Shown one piece after another: positions 45,328 through 56,340 of a DNA stretch of 64,000 nucleotides (position 1 is the stretch's first letter; each line of letters opens with the position of its first letter). The DNA is from Sipunculus nudus (taxonomy: Eukaryota > Annelida > Sipuncula > Golfingiida > Sipunculidae). A model generated the notes under the pieces. The model did no database searches, was not told the DNA's origin, and saw nothing but the letters and a program-made list of their open reading frames with translations. The DNA is taken from contig CM049308.1 in NCBI GenBank assembly GCA_026874595.1, positions 94,727,624 through 94,791,623 on the forward strand, given 5' to 3'. Made by a program: the position numbers and the translations under genes.

Positions 45328-45885
45328 CTAAGAAAACAAAGCCTCGGTTTTACACAGTAAGCGATGTATCACCATTAGTATCAATGAATGGAATGTAAGG
45401 TAATCTAATATATGTATTGTGTTACAAGATTGGTGGAGGGTTTAAGTGTGCAAAAGGAACAATTCCTTATAATTTTTGCTTGTTATTCAGTTTATCATTT
45501 TGTTTGTTTATTTTTACGATTACGATCCTTACTTTGACGCGAGTTTGCTGATGACACCGGCGGCACCAGCGCTACCAAAAGCACCCGTGATGGAGGTCAA
45601 GGCTGTTGCTGCCAGGCTCAGACCAGCAGCCCCTGCACTCTGACACGCTGCCACCACGCCCGCTCCTATCCCTGTCGTAGCCGAGGCGGACATCATGCTG
45701 GCCCCGAGACTCCCGGCTGTTATCCCAGCACTGGTAAAACCTGCTGCTCCTAAAATCACCGGCGCTGCCAGAGGGGCTGCAACGGCGCCTGCTCCGGCAA
45801 CCGCACCAATGACGATGTACTTCACAGGAAACTTGCTGGAGGACGTCAAACCGCTGACGGTTCCTGCTGTCACAAACGAGGCCAT
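43869..45885 (-). CDS. Candidate ISG12/IFI27-like + condensation-domain fusion gene (603 aa)
   Basis: Two minus-strand exons, 45885-45533 and 45327-43869, join in phase (AA|G = Lys) over a 205-bp intron starting GTAAGG and ending TTTTCTTAG, for 603 codons plus stop. The N-terminal part is an ISG12/IFI27-like Gly/Ala-rich membrane domain. The C-terminal part resembles the condensation/CoA-dependent acyltransferase superfamily. The join is inferred: no transcript is available. If the intron is kept, a TAA that overlaps the donor (CA AAG TAA G) stops translation after 118 codons, giving a normal-sized stand-alone ISG12-like protein. If the two are separate genes, the downstream ORF would still need an upstream exon ending in phase 2, and none other is seen nearby. 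Confidence 0.5.
45529..45885 (-). CDS. ISG12 / IFI6-IFI27-like protein (118 aa if unspliced)
   Basis: From ATG 45885 the frame reads 118 codons to TAA. The domain is GAVAGAGAVAAPLAAPVILG, AAGFTSAGITAGSLGASMMS and GVVAACQSAGAAGLSLAATA. This matches the IFI6/IFI27 (ISG12) family core (P..L...GFT.AGI...S.A..MMS...Q S.GAAGLS). Family members are small hydrophobic proteins of mitochondria or other membranes, often induced by antiviral signals in vertebrates; bivalves have many. Two or three hydrophobic helices are apparent. The ATG follows an acceptor-like TATTCTCTTTCAG, so an upstream non-coding exon is likely. A second in-frame-looking start block lies 91 bp upstream (45976). Confidence 0.85.
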   Translation of the reverse strand: MASFVTAGTVSGLTSSSKFPVKYIVIGAVAGAGAVAAPLAAPVILGAAGFTSAGITAGSLGASMMSASATTGIGAGVVAACQSAGAAGLSLAATALTSITGAFGSAGAAGVISKLASK

Positions 45886-46060
45886 ACTGAAAGAGAATAC
45901 TCAAAATCACCTTTACTGGAAACGTGCAAGGATTTGTCAAGCCGCCGACAGTTCCTGCTGTCACAATGGATGCCATACTGAAAGAGAATACACAGAAGCA
46001 ACGTCACTGGAAACGTGCAAGAAAACGTCAAGCTGCTGACAGTTCCTGTTGCCTGCGCCC
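45835..46060 (-). repeat. Tandem triplication of acceptor + start-codon segment
   Basis: On the minus strand the block GACAGCAGGAACTGTC...TTTCC(A/T)GT, preceded by TATTCTCTTTCAGTATGG, occurs at the real start (45885) and again with its own ATG at 45976. A third, partial copy without the ATG is near 46050-45990. The spacing between ATGs is 91 bp. The second copy opens a different frame (134 codons) into the ISG12 exon. Confidence 0.88.
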
Positions 46061-46119
46061 TAAAATAGTACCATCTATAACTAGTGCCTAAAACAAAAAG
46101 TTTTCAGGAAAAACTAGAA

Positions 46120-46600
46120 TGGCTTGTTTTCCCACTTGCAAATACAGATGCTTCCACCGAGAAAAAACTCCGTCGAGAATAATGTAGAGACAATTGGTAT
46201 ACCAAATTTGAGGACAAAATGTGAAATACTTCAACAGTTATGGATTTCGCAAAATATTTTCATTTCGGTTGACTTGACCTTGAAGATGAAGGTGATGGTC
46301 ACTGGGTTTCTTTCCTCGTCCAAGATTTTGGTAGGAACCATTATTGTGTCCAATTTTGGAGGAAAATATGCAGCCCTTCAAAAGTTAACGTGTTCACAAG
46401 ATAACGCAAACAAATTTACATTCTGGCAGATGTGACCATGAGGATGAAAGTCAAGGTCACCGGGTTTCGAACTCGTACGAGATTTTGGTGGGAACAATCA
46501 GTGTTTCAAATTTCGGAGGAAAACATGCAGCCCTTCAAAAGTTATCGTGTTAACAAGATATCCTACAGACGACGATATTGTCGGGCTTTGGCGCTATCTT
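46120..46600 (+). repeat. Dispersed repeat with two 165-bp sub-repeats
   Basis: GGTCACTGGGTTTCTTTCCT...AAATATGCAGCCCTTCAAAA is repeated as GGTCACCGGGTTTCGAACTC...AAACATGCAGCCCTTCAAAA about 160 bp later, then TCCTACAGACGACGATATTG. No ORF of interest. Confidence 0.65.
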
Positions 46601-46719
46601 AATATTTGCGGGTTATAAATTATTTAAATTGGTTTACACACACAGGTAAAGACCAACGTCTGTTAATTATAAGCTGATTATATACTCATAACTGGCCAAA
46701 TTATGTAAAAATAACAAGA

Positions 46720-47098
46720 GCACCGCAAGAGTGCATTATACACCCACTGTATGTCTTGTGACCTCTGACCTCGTAAAATATGCGTTAATTTTGCTGAGGA
46801 ATAGATTTAGGAGAAATACTCTATTGATTAATATTATTAAAATCCATCATATTCCTGGTAAGTTGTCGTGGCGATATCACAAAATAACTTTGTGACCTCT
46901 GGATTCTCATTAAATATGTGTGGGAGTTGTCTATAACCGTACTCGGGCGAGATAATCTCTTGATAAGACGTTCTGGTGAGTTTCATGAAAATCTGTTAAT
47001 TTCCTGTTAAATTATCGCGGCGACATTAAAAGTTTAAAGGATGGATGGACGGGCCGTAGGTATACCATAACACGTTCCGTCTTAGCCAGACACGTGTC
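46720..47098 (+). repeat. Dispersed repeat family D, copy 1
   Basis: It contains GAGCACCGCAAGAGTGCATT, TTGTGACCTCTGACCTCGTA, TCCTGGTAAGTTGTCGTGGC and GGACGGGCCGTAGGTATACC ATAACACGTTCCGTC. Copy 2 is at 47262-47615. Confidence 0.7.
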
Positions 47099-47261
47099 CT
47101 AATTTGTTATCTTATCTAGGCATAGGGCGAATCCTTTTAATATGTAAACATTTTGCACTTGGAATAATAGTAAAACAGTCGCGGGGGGGGGGGGGGGGGG
47201 GGACACTTCCAGTCTGTAAAGATATATAGGGGGGTGTGGACCAAGGTACAATAAGGAATAC

Positions 47262-47615
47262 TGCAAGAGTAGGCTACATAACACGCCCGTCGCATGTTTG
47301 TGACCTCTGACCTCGTTGAATATGCATAGATATACAGCAGGGATTCTAACTTAGGCGGGTTATTATATTGGTAAATATTTCAGTTGAGTTTCATCCAAAT
47401 ACAAATATTCCTGGTAAGTTATTGCGGCGAAACAAAAAATAAGCCTGGTGACCTCTTACCTGAATAAATGTGCGTGGGTTCAACCTCAAATCGAACTTTT
47501 ACAAGATAATCTATAGTTATGGTAAGTTTCGGCGGCACTAAAAGTTGACGGACAGAAGGACAGCACGACGGACCGTGGGCATACCATAATAAGTCCCGTC
47601 TATGACGAGCATATA
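47262..47615 (+). repeat. Dispersed repeat family D, copy 2
   Basis: It has the same block order as copy 1: CTGCAAGAGTAGGCTACATA, TTGTGACCTCTGACCTCGTT, TCCTGGTAAGTTATTGCGGC and GACGGACCGTGGGCATACCA plus TAATAAGTCCCGTC. A 20-G run (47183-47202) lies between the copies. Confidence 0.7.
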
Positions 47616-50600
47616 AAATGAGTCACTGAGAGGTAAACTTTAATGTTTAAACCAACTTTATTACATATGCATGAAAATATAAAACAAGCGTCCAAAGTTT
47701 TTATTATAGGGGACAGTCCCCTTGCATGTCCTGGCCAAGGCTGAAGTAACATACGTACTTCAAGAAAAAAAATTTATCACAGTACGAGTGGGAAGTTCGG
47801 TCGGATAGGTGACAGGGGAAAGGGCCATGCGCTGCTTGCAATATCGTTCACCCATTGAATATATCGTATCGAGCGCCTGTGTATAATTAGTAAGACCACA
47901 CTGCCCACAGGACCACCGATCCACTCCTTTTCCGGATCTGGGCACCTTTTTTAGGTTTTGTCATAACACAGGCGTTTGAATTGCTATTAGTGTATATTTC
48001 GTTTAAATTTGTTACTTTTCCGGGTCATTTCCTTATATCTAACAGTTATTACTTATCTGATTTTCCCAGCGTTTTTCACACTGTATGGTCCATCTTATCC
48101 CCCGGCGATTGAAAAAGAGCCCCCCCCCCCCCCCTTCATTACGCTTCGGCCTTTTGAAATCAGTTCGGCTAAGTTAAAACAAAAGGCTTTTGTTTTGACT
48201 TGGCCGAGTGTGATTGAAGATTGCCATGTTTTCAGTGTTCACATGCATGCTCCCGAGTAGCCCATCTCGATCGATCAAAGTCCATACATGGACCTCTATC
48301 ATTCTATGTCCTATGTTAGGTACTTATGTTGATGTCCGTCCAGCAGAAGTATTCTATAGGACATACAGGTCCATGTATGGATTAGATCGATCAGTAATAT
48401 CGAATAATGATGAATACCAAACCATGGTGAACACTGATTAATTTAAGGGCCTCTCATCTGCATCTATTGTTGTGCCGGTCAACACATCCAGGTGAAATGT
48501 TTTACCAACCTTCAGTGCAGACAGCTGGTTAATCACGCTGGCCCTCAAGTTTTTGAACCACAGTCAATGAACAAAGTTACGTTACCTGCTGGTAGGTTCG
48601 CTTTGTCATGTGACACGTGCTGCACGATCCTGGGTCACGTGCTCACTGTCCACGTCGCTGGTTGGTGAACTTTCCCAGAATTCAGAAATGGGCCTTTTTC
48701 AGGGGCAGATTTTTTAGAGGGTAGCCCCTTTCTGTTTTTGACAGAGTCTATTTGGCTTCCCGATCCCAATAAAATTGTAACTGCCCTCAATTCAGTCCCA
48801 ATTTTGAATCTATTATTTAAAAAAAAAATAACTGGTGTTTTGGGGGGGGGGGGGGGGGGGCTCGGCTGCATGGGATTTGATGTACTTAGGGCCTATGGCT
48901 TAATGAACCCTTAAGTTAACATTGACTTCCAGCAAGACAGAAGTTTTTTTTATTTATTTATTCTAATTAAGCATTGACCAATAAATTACGGCAAAAATGC
49001 ACCAGAATGCAGGAGTATACATACAGTTTTTTCAAACTTTGCACACCGTGAGAGGGGGAACCAGGCCCGTAGGCTGGGGGGGTTCGGTGGGTTCGGACGA
49101 ACCCCCCCCCCCCCCCCCCCCCCCGCTGAGCATTTGAGTTCCACCTGGCAAATACAGATATGCTATAATCTGGGAAAATTATACAGAACTTTATGTTTAA
49201 CCCCTTCTGTCCGGTTCCATGCATGTCCCCACAAGGAAAGACTACATTTCTTTATAAATATTGTTTATAGCGGCCTCTTTTCTTTAGCTCTGTCAGGGAT
49301 GTAGATTGCAAGTACAGTTCAAAATGTACTTGTTTTCACCTCCAAAACGAGCTTTAAATAACCCGTTCACTGCTTGATTCTGATTATAGTCCAGAACTGG
49401 ATGTTTGTTGCCGTGTGAAAGGGGATAAAGAGAAAATTGTTGATTGCCCCCTCTCATGCAAAGAGGGCAGTAGCACCCTCTTGTTTCCGGGCCAACGGGT
49501 GTAACTAAGGCCACTTAAATTTGTCAATAGAGCACAGGGGGTATACGTGCCATGGGATCAAACCAAGCTTGATTCCATAAGAATAATAAATAAAGGTAGA
49601 AACCAAACAAAAAGTTAAAATATATAAAGATTAATGAATGAGCTTATGGAACTTTTCGATTTGTTGGTGTTGTAAAATAAAAGGAGGGCCTTGCATATTG
49701 CTTCGTTAGTTCAGAAGACTATCTGGCGATGATCCACTGTCTGTAGTCGTCCTATTAGCAGTTTGTCTGCCCGTTAGATTAGCATGTTTTTACATCGTTA
49801 CCTACGGATTTGAAATTTTACATACAGTACGATATACAGAAATTCTACCAAACCGGAAACTAGGTCAGTGTGCTTTGTTCTTTTGAAAAATTAAACTAAA
49901 CCAGTTTGCATTCAAAACCTATTATAACAATTCAAACCGCCTTATATAAAAAAAAAGTTTAGCTTGTATTGTTCTGATTAAGGCAGTTAAAGGCACAGAG
50001 CTTTTTCATTATATGTTCGATGTATATGAGGAAAATCAAGTCAGTATTGAGTAAATAGAAAAATTTATAGACTGGATCATGTGTTTAGTCGAGAATCTTT
50101 TTACTAAATGAATATGTTAAGCGCTTTAGCTGGAGCTCAGTTCATCCAGAAAATAACTACAGTTAATTTAGATTTAAGTATACACCGGAGATCAGGTCAG
50201 AAATTTAATGTATTTTTAAAGTAATCAACAAATGTAAAATCACTACCATGAATTTCATCCTATACTTTGACTATCGCATATTGTTTTCTTAATTGTAAGC
50301 ACAGTTGATTTAATGAAAACATGGATTTAAGCTATTGGTTCTAAAATTCTAAGGCAGTTACCCAAAAACACTGGTCAGGTATGGGAGTTTTCAAGGGGGT
50401 AATACTATATAATTTATGCGAAATCCAGGTCAGGGAACAGGCCACCTCCACAGTGTACTGGAGGGCAAGCTGGCGATTTGCTATAGATATAGGTCACGTG
50501 GTCCTATTTGTTTACATGACCTGGGGTCACCAAGCCCTGAACCTGAAGGAGAGTAGTAAATGGTCTGGCTTTCTCTGGTTGGCTCTAGCCATCATGTGCT

Positions 50601-51935
50601 GGAGCATCAAAAACACCCCATTGTTTGATTTTTAAGTATTTTAAGCATAATTCCCAATAAAATTGACAGTATTGGTCAAATTGTTTTAAATCTATGGCCA
50701 ATCAAAGAGATGTTGTCCAAATGCTTGTTTGGGACTGCTTGGTGGGGTATTTTGGGCTTCACTGCATTCGGGCCAGGATGGTTAAAAAAGGAGATACACA
50801 AGTCCCCTTTTTCTTGGTCAAGTTTGACTGAAGAAACAACAAGTTCTCAGGTAAAAAAAAGTTTAATATCAGAATTTATTTTGAAAATTATTTAAAAGAG
50901 GCCCAAACCTCAGGTGTTTTATAGATGTTATATAGGGAAAATAAATACAACCACGTGTCCTATATGTCGAAGTGGAGCACACCTGCTGTGTGCCCCTTGC
51001 CTGAAGGGACTGAGGAATGACATACCGTATTTATTCCAATTTGGCGATCCCTCTTATTTCTCAATAAATATTTTTTTTGTCAGATTTTAGGCTATACACC
51101 CCCTAAATAGTTCAGTTAACACATTTCATTTATCATACAGTATAATGTATATAATAGTTTGTTTTTATTCGGAACTCGCAGAAGTGCCCTGGATCTTAAT
51201 TGATCCTTGTTCAAGCTCCGGCCCAGTTCTATTCATTTGTCAAAGAATGTTAATATAATTCTGACTCTTTCAGCTTCTAACTGCCTCGCCTGCTGGTCAT
51301 TTTTTTTTTAATTTATGCAAATTTCGAGTATAGCTAGAAACGGCAAACAGTGTCCTCTTTGACACCAAACAATACCCGGTTCATTTCTTTCCAAGAATGT
51401 TAATTTTTTTATCTGCTTTGAACGTATATCAAGTTCAACCAACCTCATTTAACTGTCAGTTAACGTGATAATCACTGGAATGAACAGCTACCGGAGAATA
51501 TCGGATGACTGCATGAGGTGTGAGTTTGACAATGAATATGGTTGTTTCCTATTCAAATCTGAAATGAAATGGATGTCAATGCACTTTTTTTTGGAACTGA
51601 AATGTTCCATCATGAAATCGAACCCTCCCACTCAGCAGTGAACCCCCCCCCCCCCCCCCCCACACACACACCCTCCCAACGGCGCTGGTGAAACACCTAT
51701 TTATGCTTACTTTTCAAGATGACATCTGTTGATTAGTAATCAATTGGAAATTTAAATGGAACTTGAGGGTTTAGTTCCTTGGCCTGGTCGGTAACTACCA
51801 AAGTCAGCAATTTTAGCAGCGCTAATGCTACCACCTGGTTGAGGATACTGAAATCAATATTGGTATCGGCGACTGAAACGCGACCAAGTGAATTAAGACG
51901 ATGGAAAGCCCATATCGTACTTATCCATTTAATAT
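47616..51935. other. Intergenic region without supported genes
   Basis: It is AT-rich, with C/G runs at 48120-48134 (15 C), 48842-48860 (19 G), 49103-49124 (22 C) and 51643-51661 (19 C), the last followed by (CA)n. A small hairpin is at 48269-48392. Faint family B-like sequence is near 49730-49870. Short ORFs lack codon-level or family support. Confidence 0.5.
48269..48392. repeat. Inverted repeat / hairpin
   Basis: The left arm GATCGATCAAAGTCCATACA+TGGACC (26 bp) is mirrored by GGTCCATGTATGGATTAGAT+CGATC with about two differences. A second, inner pair (CTATGTCCTATG / TATAGGACATA) extends the stem. The loop is about 50 bp. Confidence 0.75.
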
Positions 51936-51942
51936 ATGATAC

Positions 51943-52757
51943 ACATTTACTATTTCTTTTCTTTTCTTTCTCTCTCTCTTTATAGTTCTTTCATCCTTTC
52001 ATATTTCTGTGTCTTTTTTTTATCTATCTCTAATATCTTCTTTTATCTTTTTCCCCCTTTCTTTCTTTTTTTTTTGTTTTCTCGCCCCCCCCCCCTTTTC
52101 TTCTATCCATCTCTTTTCCTCTCTCTTTCTTTCATTCATTCATTCATTCTTTCTTCTCTCTCTTACATTCATCCTTCTTCCTTTCCTTTTAATTTCCTCT
52201 CTCTCTCCCCCTTAGTTATTTCCCTCTGTCTTTCTTTATCTCTGCCTCTATTTTTTTATTCTTTGATTATCCCCTTCTTTTTCTTTTCTTCTCTTTCCTC
52301 ATTTTATTCATGTTCTCTATTCTTTTCTTTTCCTTTTCTGTCTTTTTAATCTATCTCTAATATCTTCTTTTATCTTTCTCCCCCTTTCTTTCTTTTTTTG
52401 TTATCTCGCTCCCCCCCCCCTTTTTTCTTCTATCCATCTCTTTTCCTCTCTCTTTCTTTCATTCATTCATTATTTCTTCTCTCTCTCTTACATTCATCCT
52501 TTTTTCCTTTCCTTTTAATTTCCTCTCTTTCTCCCCCCTTAGTTATTTCCCTCTGTCTTTCTTTATCTCTGCCTCTCTTTTTTCTTCTTTTATTTTTCCC
52601 CTTCTTTTTCTTTCCTTCTCTTTGCTCATTTTATTCATTTTCTCTATTCTTTTCTTTTCCTTTTCCGTTTCTTTTTTTCTGTTTCTCCTTTTATTTCTCC
52701 TACATTTTTTTCACTCTCACTTCCTCTTTCTCTCTTTCTCAATCATTCTTTCCTTTT
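51943..52757. repeat. Polypyrimidine (CT-rich) block with internal 327-bp duplication
   Basis: More than 800 bp is almost purely C/T on the plus strand (A is confined to TTATTCAT-like spots). The segment from ATCTATCTCTAATATCTTCT at about 52022 recurs at about 52349, including CTTTCATTCATTCATT, TTAGTTATTTCCCTCTGTCT and the poly-C run. No gene: the long ORFs reflect composition. Confidence 0.9.
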
Positions 52758-52951
52758 AAGCTCAGCTGACTGTAATTCAAATGAGGTATAGGAATGGCGC
52801 TTTGTCCGTCGTCCGTCTGGTCGTCCGTTATCAGGGCACAAATCGTAACTGCAGGTCCTAGAAACTTCTAAGTGAAAATCCAATCTCTTTGGAAACCTTA
52901 AATTAGGTCACTGTGACCTATATCCTCCGAGCTATGGGGCTTGAAAGTATA
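52758..52951 (+). mobile_element. Dispersed repeat family B, 5' part, interrupted by family A
   Basis: It begins AAGCTCAGCTGACTGTAATT, then GGCGCTTTGTCCGTCGTCCG and CCTATATCCTCCGAGCTATG. It breaks at GGGGCTTGAAAGTATA, where the family A copy starts. The distal part resumes at 53990. Confidence 0.75.
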
Positions 52952-53989
52952 CTAGAATACGGGTAGTCGACAAGCGACTACGTGTATCAGCCGAAACCAG
53001 AGTGGGACGGGTGAAGTGAGGCATGGATTGAGTGGCAAGTGGAAATAGAGAGAGAAGTGTTGCATATTAGCATGGAGGTCTGCAGCCGAAATGTGTATGT
53101 AGGTGGCGCCACCTGCCACAAAATCCAGAAAGTTATCCAAGTTGTATACAACTGTAAAAATTTAGGCAGATAAGTCAAACAGTCCTGAGATATAAGCCTG
53201 GATGTCGACAGCCTGAACGTGAAAGTAGGTAGCGCCACCTGCCACAAAGTCGAGAAAGCTATCCTATATGTAAATACATGCAAAATTTTAGGCAGATAAG
53301 ACAAACCTGTGGCGAGATATGAGTGATTTTGTCCCACGGCAGACAAACAGACGGAAGCTGTGCAAAAATGGTTGCAGGTGGCGCCACCAGTTTTGTGTAT
53401 CATTAAGAGCTATGTAAGATCTATACACATGCAACATTTCAGGAGGATACGTCAAACCAGTCCTGAGATATAAGCCTGGATGTCTGCAGCCTGAATGTGA
53501 ATGTAGGTGGCGCCTCCTGTCATAAAATCAAGAAAGCAATTCAGGATGAATACACATGCAAACTTTCAGGTGGATAAGTCCATTCACTGCAGTGATATGA
53601 GTGTTTAATCCCAAGGCAGATAAACAGACGCTGTGTAAAAATGATTGCAGGTGGCGCCACCATTTTTTATGTATGTTATAATGCCATCCACGGGCTACAT
53701 TTGTGCAAAATTTTTTTCCTGATTGGTCAAACGAGTTCAAAGATAGGTGGGTTAATGTGTCAAAACATACGCACAGATGGACGCACTTGAGAGAGGATAG
53801 GTCAGAGGTCAACGCGAAATATTTTGGCACCAGTTCACATGTGACCCGATAATCGTGTAAAGTTTCGGAAAAATCTGTCCAGTGGTCTCAGAGTTCTATT
53901 CCGGAATCGAACGCGGCGGCGGCGGCAGCGGCGGCGGCGCAACCTGGTCAAAAACAGAGTACCCGCAAAACTTTGTTTTGGCGGATACA
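52952..53989 (-). mobile_element. Dispersed repeat family A, full-length minus copy
   Basis: The plus strand starts CTAGAATACGGGTAGTCGAC and ends AAAACTTTGTTTTGGCGGAT+AC, the exact inverse of the plus-strand copies. It contains four blocks with GTAGGTGGCGCCACCTG and a (GCG)n stretch at 53909-53939. It is inserted within a family B element. Confidence 0.85.
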
Positions 53990-54395
53990 ATTACCCTGTC
54001 TGTCAATTCGTCTGTCTGTCTGTCCATCTGTCCATCCACACAAATTGTTTTCAGATGATAACTCCAGGTTGGATTGACACATGGATTTTAAACTTAAGTT
54101 ACATATGGCCCACCACTAAAGCAAGAATCTGTATGAATTTTGGGTCATTAGGTCAAAGGTCAAGGTCACAGGACTCGCCTATTTAAAAGATTATGGCTGC
54201 ATTTTAAGCCAAGCTTTTCATCCAAAACTTTCCATCATTTAGCTGACTTGCCAGTATGGGGAGAGCATAATTGAATTTGGGGTCACAAGGTCAAAGGTCA
54301 AGGTCGCAGGGGCCATCTGTTCACAAATTAGTTTTCAGATGATAAATCCAGTTTAGTTTGACATATTGGTTTCAAACTTAACAAGTTTCAGGTTA
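53990..54395 (+). mobile_element. Dispersed repeat family B, 3' part after the insertion
   Basis: TTACCCTGTCTGTCAATTCG, then GATGATAACTCCAGGTTGGA, CATATGGCCCACCACTAAAG and GGTCAAAGGTCAAGGTCACA, as in 35810-36130. It ends abruptly near 54395. Confidence 0.75.
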
Positions 54396-55959
54396 TTGTT
54401 GCGTCGCCGGCCCATCAAGGGCTATATGATGGGGCTATAGCACGATACGATCTGTTACTCTTAAACAAAAAATTGAATAAAATTATTTCCTATGGTTTTA
54501 ACATACCAATGTTCACATTATGTTGTATGTAGAAAGGCCTGTAAAGACATTCTGGAATGCTTGAAGCACCTATAACATTAATAACTGATAAATTTTGTCC
54601 AGAGAATTGAAGCATTAACAGCCTTGTAGACATCTTACATTTGGTGGCAGTCCTTTTTGATACTTTAGGCCTGTGTAATAACATGTTCATATTTTCACTT
54701 CTTTAGTGCAAACTAGTGCTGTGAATAGAACTGTATTGTTTTTCAGTAGTCAAATATACAATACACATAGATGTACTGAACATTAATCAAAGGATATATT
54801 TTATATCTCACAGTTAAGTCTGGAGTGTTATCATCACAGTTAACTGCAGGGGCAATCTCCACATGGCATCAGTCACTAAAATAAGCAATTGAGGAGTCTA
54901 TTCTGATGGGCAACAGAGATCTCTATCCTTCTGTTCGCCATTATCTCGGCAAGCCGTTTTCCTATTTGTTAGGGTCTTACAACAAGCTGGCTCATTTGAA
55001 TGGATATGTTGACAACAAACGCACGTACGTGTTACGAGATGATAACCAGATAATAAACAAAGGTCAGATCATTGCCGTAAATTATGAATAAAGCTTTCTA
55101 ACTAATAACAGTTTGTTATAGCCCACCAAGCAGTTCTTTCACTGAAAACTTTCCATGATGAGAATTAAACATATTTAAGATAAACACGTACTTTTAGGCC
55201 GAAGCGGACTATGGGCTACGCGCTGAGCGCTTAGTGTAATAAGGCCGTTTATATATGCATGCATGGTCAGCGGACTGCACGATGGTTGATAGCCGTCAGT
55301 CGACAAATAGATAATGATAAGTAGGAAGTATTAAGTCAAGTAAACAACATTTTTTTTTCTAAAACCTTTAAAATAAACATCCATTAACCAGTTGTGAACA
55401 TAATTTTGGACATTGGCAGTTATCTGACGTGTTTATCTGTAATTATCGTTCGAGGGAGCTTGCTCTCTATTCCGTGCAACAAGTTTCCATGACGTTAATG
55501 TAATTCAACGTCAGGTCCCATGATAAGGCGGGACATGAAGCGAGTTTCGTCATGCGGTAAGAACTTTCCGATGTAATTCTTTGAGTAAAACCCCACTTTA
55601 CGAATATTAATCTTTGCAATCAGTGAAAGATCACACGAGATCTATAGTATCTAGTACATTTATTGTGATTTACTGGAGCGTAAAATTGCTTGTTTTCAAA
55701 ATCAAAATCGAGCTACTATAAATGATTCACCATGAGCCAGTGAGGGCAAGTTGGAGGGTCTGCAGTTTAAAACGCTGATCAGCGCGCTGATCAGCCACCT
55801 TTTAATTAAAGCATTAATTTCAGGCAAATAAGCCCCCATATAGCAACCTTCGACTATTGTGTGAATAAATAAATATGATTTAAAGACACCTATGCATTTA
55901 TTTTTATTGTGTTAAATTATTTTATACATGAAACGCAACTTACCTGCCTTGCAGTGACT

Positions 55960-56340
55960 ACTCGGAAACGATTGCAGATGGCGCCACGAGTCTTTTGTAT
56001 GTGATGGGGAGTATATCCAAGATCAGATGGAAAATACATTTTTGCACGCCAAGCAAAAATGATTGTATGTGGTGCCAACAGTCTCGAGTATAAACATGTT
56101 CAAATTTAGCCCAATACAATGAACCACTCCTGAGATACGGGCTGTTATCACTAAGACACCCAAACTGCATGAAAAGGATTGTATGTGGTGTCACCAGTCT
56201 TTGTTACGCACCATTTCACATGTGAGCAAATAAGTATACTGGGTTTCGAAAAAATCGATTCAAGGGTCTCAGAGGAGTCTCGAATGCGGCGCAGGAACCC
56301 GCGTGAAAACAGTATCCGCAAAACTCTGTTTTGGCGCATT
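55960..56340 (-). mobile_element. Dispersed repeat family A, partial minus copy
   Basis: GATTGCAGATGGCGCCACGA, GATTGTATGTGGTGTCACCA and, at its end, CCGCAAAACTCTGTTTTGGC match the minus orientation of family A. Confidence 0.7.

Noticed and set aside
45572..45976. 134-codon minus ORF starting at the duplicated ATG
   Set aside because: After the duplicated leader it reads the ISG12 exon out of frame; treated as a by-product of the tandem duplication.
50381..50635. 84-codon ORF with hydrophobic stretches
   Set aside because: No recognisable family, no splice context, isolated in repeat-poor intergenic DNA.
51936..52769. Ser/Phe/Leu-rich ORFs
   Set aside because: Reflect polypyrimidine composition; present in two frames and duplicated with the DNA.
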